Shown here one piece after another: positions 1-4,748 of a stretch of 5,224 nt of DNA (position 1 is its first letter; each line of letters begins with the position of its first letter). Position numbers and translations under genes: made by a program. The stretch spans positions 1-5,224 of the forward strand of contig JANYFS010000490.1 of assembly GCA_025359705.1 (NCBI GenBank), given 5' to 3'. The stretch comes from Deinococcales bacterium (GTDB taxonomy: Bacteria > Deinococcota > Deinococci > Deinococcales > Deinococcaceae). Under the pieces are notes generated by a model, which saw only the letters and a program-made list of their open reading frames with translations, was not told where the DNA came from and did not search any database.

Positions 1-870
1 CGTACCTTCCACACCGGTGGGGTAGCAGGCGGCGGCGACATCACCCAGGGCTTGCCCCGCGTGATCGAGTTGTTCGAGGCCCGCAAACCGAAGGTCAAGG
101 CATACTTGGCAGACCGCGACGGCATTTTGCGGGTGGTCGAAGAAGACGAGCGCTATTTGATCAAAATTGAAACCGCTGAAGAAGGCTTCTCCAGCAAAAC
201 CGCCACCAAAGTGGAGCGCACCCAGCGCTTACTGAAGAAAGACGGCGAAGAAGTTACTGCGGGCGAGATTCTGACACGTGGCGCAGTAAACCCCCACGAG
301 TTGCTCGAGATTTTGGGTGCAGCCGAGGCCCAACGCTACTTGGTCGATGAGGTGCAGAAGGTGTACCGCAGCCAAGGGGTGAAGGTACACGACAAGCACA
401 TCGAAGTGATCGTGCGCCAAATGCTCAAATGGGTGGAGATCACCGAAGGCGGCGAAACCAAGCTGCTCGAGGGCCAAACCGTGGAGCGTTGGAAAGTGGA
501 CGAAAGCAACGAAGCCGCTCGAGTGTCAGGCAAGCGCGAAGCCGCTTGGAAACCCATCTTGTTGGGCATCACCAAGTCGGCGCTGACCACCGAATCGTGG
601 TTGTCAGCAGCATCCTTCCAGCACACCACCCACGTTCTCACCGAAGCCGCCATTTCGGGCAAAACCGACGATCTGATCGGCCTTAAAGAAAACGTGATCT
701 TGGGTAAGTTGATTCCCGCAGGCACCGGCCTCGATCTGGTACGAGCCAGCCAAATCGCCGATGCCAAAATCCTCGAGAAGTACGGCACAGGCAACGCCCA
801 ACCTTTGGGAACCATCAAGAATGTGATGTACGTTGGCCCAGGTCAAGGTACGCCTGTTTCGGGTGACTAA
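1..870 (+). CDS. rpoC: DNA-directed RNA polymerase subunit beta' (3' part)
   Basis: This is the C-terminal 289 residues of the RNA polymerase beta' subunit, which builds part of the active site and the secondary channel. The reading frame is open from base 1, so the gene starts upstream; the in-frame TTG at 52 is an internal Leu codon, not a start. Seen directly: RTFHTGGVAGGGDITQGLPR at window residues 1-20 (end of the trigger-loop region), KVYRSQGV near 120-127, DKHIEVIVRQML near 131-142, GITKSALTTESWLSAASFQ near 189-207, and GLKENVILGKLIPAGTG near 227-243. These are highly conserved landmarks of bacterial beta'. The roughly 45-residue tail after the last motif, ending VSGD, is not conserved and resembles the variable tails of Deinococcota. 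Three Leu-Glu pairs here are all encoded CTCGAG. The gene is presumably last in an rpoB-rpoC operon, since a strong terminator follows. Identification is certain; the phylum call is inference. Confidence 0.98.
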   Translation, partial: RTFHTGGVAGGGDITQGLPRVIELFEARKPKVKAYLADRDGILRVVEEDERYLIKIETAEEGFSSKTATKVERTQRLLKKDGEEVTAGEILTRGAVNPHELLEILGAAEAQRYLVDEVQKVYRSQGVKVHDKHIEVIVRQMLKWVEITEGGETKLLEGQTVERWKVDESNEAARVSGKREAAWKPILLGITKSALTTESWLSAASFQHTTHVLTEAAISGKTDDLIGLKENVILGKLIPAGTGLDLVRASQIADAKILEKYGTGNAQPLGTIKNVMYVGPGQGTPVSGD

Positions 871-895
871 CGTTTAAATTTTAGAATTTTTTGAC

Positions 896-932
896 AAAAC
901 TCCCCTCGAGCCTAGCTTGGGGGGAGTTTTTT
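896..932 (+). terminator. Intrinsic terminator of rpoC
   Basis: A perfect 10-bp stem (AAAACTCCCC 896-905 with GGGGAGTTTT 921-930) can be extended inward through 906-911 and 915-920, with two G-U pairs, to about 16 bp closed by a 3-base loop at 912-914. It is followed by Ts (927-932) and, after GAG, five more Ts. It lies 26 bases after the rpoC stop codon. One CTCGAG copy (905-910) forms part of the left arm. A-rich bases before the stem could let it also act on the opposite strand, but no minus-strand gene ends here. Confidence 0.93.
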
Positions 933-1020
933 GAGTTTTTCGGTTCTTGTTTTTGTTTGGAAATTTTGGAGATTGGGACGCTCGAGCCATACAGATTTTT
1001 TTCTTTTTTTGTTGCGCTCG

Positions 1021-1049
1021 AGGAAAGATTTTGAGGAAAGATTTTGAGG
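1021..1049. repeat. 13-bp tandem duplication
   Basis: AGGAAAGATTTTG at 1021-1033 is repeated without change at 1034-1046 and followed by a third AGG. The core AAAGATTTTGA (1024-1034, 1037-1047) appears a third time at 1178-1188, between the -35 and -10 boxes of the liv promoter. This could be replication slippage or a cluster of binding sites; the sequence alone does not decide. Confidence 0.8.
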
Positions 1050-1141
1050 GCTGGTTTCAAAATGTGCACTCGAGTTGTAGGGAAGATTTCACATGATGGC
1101 TTTCCTAACCGTGGCTCGAGCAATCGGTAAGTCACTTCAGT

Positions 1142-1171
1142 AAACTTTCCGCAAACGTTCCGCAAACTTTC
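1142..1171 (+). promoter_or_regulatory. Direct repeats abutting the liv -35 box
   Basis: TTCCGCAAAC occurs at 1147-1156 and again at 1158-1167, an 11-bp period that puts both copies on the same face of the helix. The outer sequence AAACTTTC also repeats at 1142-1149 and 1164-1171. The block ends one base before the TTGACA box at 1173. Position, spacing and identity fit a tandem activator site, but no known regulator motif is recognised, so the role is inferred. Confidence 0.5.
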
Positions 1172-1172
1172 A

Positions 1173-1202
1173 TTGACAAAGATTTTGAACCGTGCCTATC
1201 AT
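1173..1202 (+). promoter_or_regulatory. Predicted sigma-70-type promoter of the liv operon
   Basis: A perfect -35 box TTGACA (1173-1178) and a five-of-six -10 box TATCAT (1197-1202) are separated by 18 bp. Transcription would start near 1209. This is the best promoter match in the intergenic region and points at the liv genes. It predicts a leader of about 175 bases before the first well-placed ribosome binding site (1374-1379). An 11-base inverted repeat, AATTCAGAATT (1204-1214), covers the predicted start site. Confidence 0.7.
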
Positions 1203-1233
1203 GAATTCAGAATTGATTCCGTACAGGGTCGAT

Positions 1234-1253
1234 CTCGAGGAAGTATCTTCGAG
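1234..1253 (+). promoter_or_regulatory. Leader hairpin 1
   Basis: Bases 1234-1241 can pair with 1246-1253 (8 bp including one G-U) around a 4-base AGTA loop. The outer half of the left arm is a CTCGAG copy and the right arm ends TTCGAG. No T-run follows directly, so it does not look like a terminator. It is one of three potential stems in the predicted leader RNA. Confidence 0.4.
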
Positions 1254-1280
1254 TTACCCAACCTGATGTTTTTCCTTCAA

Positions 1281-1320
1281 CAAACCAGCTCGAGGGGCTT
1301 AGCTCCGACGAATGGGTTTG
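1281..1320 (+). promoter_or_regulatory. Leader hairpin 2
   Basis: CAAACC (1281-1286) is complementary to GGTTTG (1315-1320). Inside, GGGGC (1294-1298) can pair with GCTCC (1302-1306, one G-U) around a TTA loop. The outer pairing would bury the ATG at 1312, which further argues against that ATG as the livH start. Structure is predicted by eye only. Confidence 0.35.
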
Positions 1321-1326
1321 CTCGAG

Positions 1327-1356
1327 TGGGTAAAACAAGCGCTTGTTAGTTACTCG
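1327..1356 (+). promoter_or_regulatory. Leader hairpin 3 with 14-bp perfect palindrome
   Basis: AACAAGCGCTTGTT (1334-1347) is a perfect palindrome. As RNA, 1334-1338 pairs with 1343-1347 around a GCGC loop, and the stem continues past a 2-base bulge (1348-1349) with 1327-1333 pairing to 1350-1356, two pairs being G-U. That gives about 12 bp ending 17 bases before the ribosome binding site at 1374. As DNA the palindrome could instead be a dimeric regulator site. Which of the two applies is open. Confidence 0.45.
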
Positions 1357-1384
1357 GTTCCTGCTGTTGCTGCTAGGAGATGTT

Positions 1385-1444
1385 ATGGAAAATTACCCCC
1401 GCCCCGCCCCCCTCGAGCTGTACCTGCCCTGGAGCCGACCTTGA
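1385..1444 (+). CDS. Possible 19-codon leader ORF ahead of livH
   Basis: A short frame encodes MENYPRPAPLELYLPWSRP. It is preceded by the best Shine-Dalgarno sequence of the region, TAGGAG (1374-1379), with a 5-base spacer to the ATG. Its TGA (1442-1444) overlaps the TTG (1441-1443) proposed as the livH start, forming TTGA. This layout would couple translation of the two. The peptide is rich in Pro (5) and Leu (3), which might matter for a leader peptide in front of a branched-chain amino-acid transporter, but there is no run of Leu, Ile or Val codons as in classical attenuators. An alternative is that this is the true N-terminus of LivH and a one-base sequence error or frameshift separates it from the rest. 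Confidence 0.4.
   Translation: MENYPRPAPLELYLPWSRP
1431..1434 (+). promoter_or_regulatory. Ribosome binding site deciding the livH start
   Basis: GGAG sits 6 bases before the TTG at 1441. No comparable Shine-Dalgarno is at a normal distance from the in-frame ATG at 1312, where the nearest purine-rich run, GAGGGG, is about 15 bases away. This favours TTG 1441 as the livH start. Confidence 0.55.
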
Positions 1445-2598
1445 CCAGTACCCTTCCCGCCAAACCCATCAAACGCAAGAAAAAAGTTAATATCGGCTCT
1501 TGGATTTTCTTCGCCGTGGTGCTGGTCTTCTTGATTGGGCCTTTTATCAATGGTTTGGGTGTGGTGTTAGATCCCAGTAAGGGAACCACCGCTACCAGTG
1601 TCGTTTTGGGGGTTTTGCCCAATGTTTTAACCCAAGGTCTAATTTTGGGTTTTGTGTTTGCGATTATCGCTTTAGGCTACACGATGGTGTACGGTGTTTT
1701 AAAATTGATTAACTTTGCTCACTCCGAAGTATTTGCTACGGGTGCGGTAGTGGGTTATGAAATGTTCACTATTTTACAAAATGTATCGATGAATCCTTAT
1801 TTAAAATTAACTTTAGCTTTGCTGGTTTCTATGATCATTGCGGGGATATTAAACGTAATGATCGAACGAATTGCGTACCGACCCTTGCAGGGGGCCAAAA
1901 ATAAACTGGTTCCACTGATTTCCGCTATTGGGGTTTCTTTTTTACTTCAAGATCTGTTGCGACTGTTTGAAGGAATCAAGCGCGGGCAATTTAACCTGAC
2001 CTATCCCATCCCTGTAGAACTGACCGCACCTTTGGCACTTCCTGAATGGGTTTCCAATTTGGGGATTTCGTTAAGTGTTAAAGAAACCTTACTGATTGGT
2101 ATTGCCTTAGTCATGTTGGTAGCCCTGAACTATTTAGTCAACTTTACCAAAATGGGTAAAGCTATTCGTGCCGTAGCCCAAGATCGCCAAACTGCGGCCC
2201 TAATGGGTATCGACTCTAATCAAATGATTATGCTAACCTTTTTAATTGGAGGTGCTTTGGGTGGGGCAGCAGGAGTTTTATATGGAATGCAATATGGTAC
2301 GGTCAATGCCTATGTGGGTATTTTGCCAGGGTTGAAAGCCTTTACCGCTGCGGTACTGGGAGGTATTGGTAGTATTCCAGGGGCAGTATTGGGGGGCTTG
2401 GTCTTGGGAATTATCGAGCAGTATTTGGGTACGGTTCCCAGTTTGCTGGGAGGTTTATTGCCTACTACCGATATTTTTAGCCCGCTCAAATTGATTGGTG
2501 CCGAATATAAAGATATTGGCGCTTTTATGGTATTGATCGTTATCTTAATCTTTAAACCCTCGGGCCTTTTGGGTAGATCCACTACGGAGAAAGTATGA
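1441..2598 (+). CDS. livH: Branched-chain amino-acid ABC transporter permease LivH
   Basis: One of two membrane subunits of a LIV-type (HAAT family) importer in the cytoplasmic membrane. From the proposed TTG start the protein has 385 residues; the same frame is open back to an ATG at 1312 (428 residues), but that extension is rich in Pro and Arg, lacks a good ribosome site and overlaps leader hairpins. Residues 8-15 are strongly basic (KPIKRKKK), followed by a membrane segment at about 21-36. The LivH hallmark GYTMVYGVLKLINFAH begins at residue 79; ERIAYRPL lies at 142-149; the loop that docks the ATPase is about 247-278 (QDRQTAALMGIDSNQ...GGAAG); FTAAVLGGIGSIPGAVLGG is near 300-319; and FKPSGLLGR near 371-379. 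The usual family length is about 290-310, so there is an extra N-terminal segment of roughly 70-80 residues with one membrane span. The gene is AT-richer than its neighbours and uses TTA for Leu 18 times, against none in livG. Its stop overlaps the livM start. Confidence 0.93.
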   Translation: MTSTLPAKPIKRKKKVNIGSWIFFAVVLVFLIGPFINGLGVVLDPSKGTTATSVVLGVLPNVLTQGLILGFVFAIIALGYTMVYGVLKLINFAHSEVFATGAVVGYEMFTILQNVSMNPYLKLTLALLVSMIIAGILNVMIERIAYRPLQGAKNKLVPLISAIGVSFLLQDLLRLFEGIKRGQFNLTYPIPVELTAPLALPEWVSNLGISLSVKETLLIGIALVMLVALNYLVNFTKMGKAIRAVAQDRQTAALMGIDSNQMIMLTFLIGGALGGAAGVLYGMQYGTVNAYVGILPGLKAFTAAVLGGIGSIPGAVLGGLVLGIIEQYLGTVPSLLGGLLPTTDIFSPLKLIGAEYKDIGAFMVLIVILIFKPSGLLGRSTTEKV

Positions 2599-3959
2599 CC
2601 ACCAAACCCATGCCAACCAGACCGAACAAACCCATGTCTCCCCCCTCGAGCGCAGCAACAGGATGGTTATTGTTCTATAGCGCCCTCTCGAGCGGTATTC
2701 TCACTTGGATTACCCGCAGCGATATTACTAAAGGGATGGGAAATTTTCAGGCGTTGTTCTTATCCTTAATCTTTACCGCCTTTTTGATGAATGTGCTGTT
2801 TGCCTATCAGTGGAAAGCCGCACCTTGGGCCAAAATCTTGGTCGGTTTGATCAGTTTGCTGGTGATCATGCCTTTGGCGGGTATTGCCAATGGATATTTA
2901 TTTGAGTTGGCCCTTCAGATTGGGATTTATGCTGCCTTGGCTTTGGGCCTAAATATTGTGGTAGGACAGGCGGGGCTTTTGGATTTAGGGTACGTGGCGT
3001 TTTTTGCCGCAGGAGCCTATATTTGGGCCATTTTTGGTAGCTCGCAAATCGGCAAAATTCTGGGGAATCAAGCCCTGATCGATTCCAACGGGTTGAGTGG
3101 GGGTTATTTTTGGCTTTTTCTGTTCTTGGGTGTAGGGGTGGCGGCGCTGATCGGTATTTTGATCGGTTTGCCCGTACTGAAACTGAAAGGGGATTATCTG
3201 GCAATTGTCACATTAGGTTTGGGCGAAGTGATTCGGGTTTTGGCAAATAACCTGACTCCACTCACCAACGGCCCCATCGGGATCGATGGAGTCAAACGGC
3301 CCGATACCACTTGGATTGATGGCCTGCGCGGAACCTTTGGCCTGAGTGATGCCCAATTTCCACTCTTGATCATGTATTTAGTGGTATTGGGAGCGATTGC
3401 AGTGGTGATTGTGGTGAATATCCGCCTCGAGAACAGCCGCATTGGGCGGGCTTGGATTGACATTCGAGAAGATGAAATTGCCGCGCAAGCCATGGGGATT
3501 CCTTTGGTTAAAGCCAAACTGTTGGCATTCGCTGCGGGGGCTAGTTTTGCGGGTTTGATGGGGGTTATTTTTGCCGCCAAACAAGCTTTTGTATCACCCG
3601 AATCCTTTACCTTTTTTGCCTCGATTGGGGTTTTGACCATGGTGATTCTGGGCGGAATGGGTAACTTTGCAGGAGTAATTTTGGGCGCAACCGTGGTGAC
3701 ACTCTTGAATTTGTCGGTGCTGAAAGGGGTTTCGGAGGCGATGAAAGGTTTGAATTTGCCCGCCGAACTCGACCCCGCCAAATATGAGCGCCTGCTGTTT
3801 GGGGTGATTTTGATCCTGATGATGATTTTCAGGCCCGAAGGTTTGCTACCTGCCAAACGCAAATTGGCAGCGGCCCACATCGACGAACCCAAAGACGACT
3901 CCCAAGGCAAACTGCCCGTAACTACCGCACCCAGCATTACCCCAAAAGGCGGGAAATAA
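2595..3959 (+). CDS. livM: Branched-chain amino-acid ABC transporter permease LivM
   Basis: Second membrane subunit of the LIV-type importer, partner of LivH; 454 residues. The ATG overlaps the livH stop as ATGA and has GGAG (2586-2589) 5 bases upstream, so the start is well supported and translation is probably coupled. The N-terminus (residues 1-21) is a Pro/Lys/Ser-rich hydrophilic stretch with a repeated KPM. Membrane segments begin around residue 23; two or three precede the conserved core. Core landmarks: GQAGLLDLGYVAFFAAGAY (124-142), LKGDYLAIVTLGLGE (197-211), NGPIGIDG (225-232), the ATPase-docking loop REDEIAAQAMGIPLVKAKL (291-309) followed by AFAAGASFAGLMG, MVILGGMGN (349-357) and FRPEGLLP (412-419). 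The last 30 residues are hydrophilic. Length is near that of E. coli LivM (about 425) and longer than minimal family members. The specificity within hydrophobic amino acids cannot be read from permeases. Confidence 0.96.
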   Translation: MTTKPMPTRPNKPMSPPSSAATGWLLFYSALSSGILTWITRSDITKGMGNFQALFLSLIFTAFLMNVLFAYQWKAAPWAKILVGLISLLVIMPLAGIANGYLFELALQIGIYAALALGLNIVVGQAGLLDLGYVAFFAAGAYIWAIFGSSQIGKILGNQALIDSNGLSGGYFWLFLFLGVGVAALIGILIGLPVLKLKGDYLAIVTLGLGEVIRVLANNLTPLTNGPIGIDGVKRPDTTWIDGLRGTFGLSDAQFPLLIMYLVVLGAIAVVIVVNIRLENSRIGRAWIDIREDEIAAQAMGIPLVKAKLLAFAAGASFAGLMGVIFAAKQAFVSPESFTFFASIGVLTMVILGGMGNFAGVILGATVVTLLNLSVLKGVSEAMKGLNLPAELDPAKYERLLFGVILILMMIFRPEGLLPAKRKLAAAHIDEPKDDSQGKLPVTTAPSITPKGGK

Positions 3960-3960
3960 C

Positions 3961-4746
3961 ATGCTGCTCGAGGTGAATGCACTTCGCAAAACCTTTGGGG
4001 GTTTGGTGGCGGTCAACGACGTGACCCTCGAGGTGGCCCCGCGTACCATCGTTAGTGTGATTGGCCCCAACGGTGCGGGAAAAACCACTTTTTTCAACAT
4101 GATCACCGGCATCTACGAACCCGACCAAGGCAGCATCAAGCTCGAGGGGAGAGATTTGGTGGGGTGCAGCCCCGATCAGGTGGCCCACGCGGGGATTGCC
4201 CGTACCTTCCAAAATATTCGCTTGTTTGGGGCCATGACCGCCCTCGAGAATGTCTTGGTGGGCCGCCATGCTCGCTTGAAAACCAAACTATGGGACGCGG
4301 TTTTTCATACCAAAGCCTACCGTGAAGATGAAAGCAATGGTAGGCAAGCCGCCCAAACCCTGCTGGACTTTGTGGGCTTGGGCAAGCAAGCGGGCGAACT
4401 GGCAGCCAACCTGCCTTACGGCGACCAACGCCGCCTCGAGATTGCTCGCGCACTGGCAACCACGCCCAAAGTGCTGCTGCTGGACGAACCCACCGCAGGC
4501 ATGAACCCCAACGAAACCGAAGATGCCAAAACCCTGATCCGCCTGATCCGTGACGAACTCGGGGTGACGGTGGTGCTAATCGAACACGATATGCGCTTGG
4601 TCATGACCATCAGCGAACACATCACTGTGCTGGACTACGGAACCAAAATTGCCGAAGGTGGCCCCCGCGACATTCGCAACAACCCCAAAGTGATCGAAGC
4701 CTATCTGGGGCGCGGCGCGGCAGCGGGCGAGTACGGAAAGGAATGA
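3961..4746 (+). CDS. livG: Branched-chain amino-acid ABC transporter ATP-binding protein LivG
   Basis: First of two ATPase subunits that power the LivH-LivM channel from the cytoplasmic side; 261 residues, the normal family length. Walker A is GPNGAGKTT (35-43), the Q-loop Gln is 84 in RTFQNIRLF, the ABC signature is the LivG-type LPYGDQRR (151-158) rather than LSGGQ, Walker B with catalytic Glu is VLLLDE (171-176), and the switch His is 209 in IEHDM. The C-terminal IRNNPKVIEAYLG (238-250) is the typical LivG ending. All catalytic residues are present. The start lies one base after the livM stop; a weak GGGA (3951-3954) is the only upstream ribosome-site candidate, so coupling with livM is likely. 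All five Leu-Glu pairs are CTC-GAG, whereas 13 of the other 14 Glu codons are GAA. Confidence 0.97.
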   Translation: MLLEVNALRKTFGGLVAVNDVTLEVAPRTIVSVIGPNGAGKTTFFNMITGIYEPDQGSIKLEGRDLVGCSPDQVAHAGIARTFQNIRLFGAMTALENVLVGRHARLKTKLWDAVFHTKAYREDESNGRQAAQTLLDFVGLGKQAGELAANLPYGDQRRLEIARALATTPKVLLLDEPTAGMNPNETEDAKTLIRLIRDELGVTVVLIEHDMRLVMTISEHITVLDYGTKIAEGGPRDIRNNPKVIEAYLGRGAAAGEYGKE

Positions 4747-4748
4747 AC

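Larger units (their letters stand above)
871..1384. other. rpoC-liv intergenic region and untranslated leader
   Basis: No convincing protein gene is seen on either strand. The stretch holds, in order: the rpoC terminator; a T-rich segment (about 927-1010, including two T7 runs split by one C at 996-1010); a 13-bp tandem repeat (1021-1049); direct repeats (1142-1171); a promoter (1173-1202); and a probable transcribed leader (about 1209-1384). Seven CTCGAG copies lie between 905 and 1294 (starts 905, 981, 1017, 1069, 1115, 1234, 1289), and one more at 1321. Apart from the elements listed separately I see nothing recognisable in 1050-1141. Confidence 0.75.

Noticed and set aside
891..918. TTGACA at 891-896 as a second -35 box
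   Set aside because: It overlaps the rpoC terminator stem and has no acceptable -10 box at 16-18 bp; TAGCTT at 913-918 is a poor match and lies inside the hairpin.
996..1010. Second terminator at the two T7 runs
   Set aside because: No stable G+C-rich stem precedes the T-runs; only the 8-bp self-palindrome GCTCGAGC (980-987) is nearby and it cannot form a loop.
881..1165. Minus-strand ORF of 94 codons across the intergenic region
   Set aside because: It runs through the terminator, the T-runs and the tandem repeat, has low-complexity Lys/Ser/Asn-rich content and shows no recognisable motif.
1312..1440. ATG at 1312 as the livH start, giving a 428-residue protein
   Set aside because: No Shine-Dalgarno at a normal distance, the ATG can be buried in a leader hairpin, the encoded stretch looks non-natural (rich in Pro and Arg), and better-spaced ribosome sites serve the ATG at 1385 and TTG at 1441. 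It cannot be fully excluded because the frame is open.
2604..2636. AAACCCATG repeated at 2604-2612 and 2628-2636 as a regulatory repeat
   Set aside because: It is inside livM, exactly eight codons apart and in frame, so it simply encodes the repeated Lys-Pro-Met of a low-complexity N-terminus.
3194..3982. Long minus-strand ORF (262 codons) opposite livM
   Set aside because: It lies antisense to a clearly conserved permease gene and its Lys/Pro/Thr/Ile-rich translation shows no domain; it is a shadow of livM.
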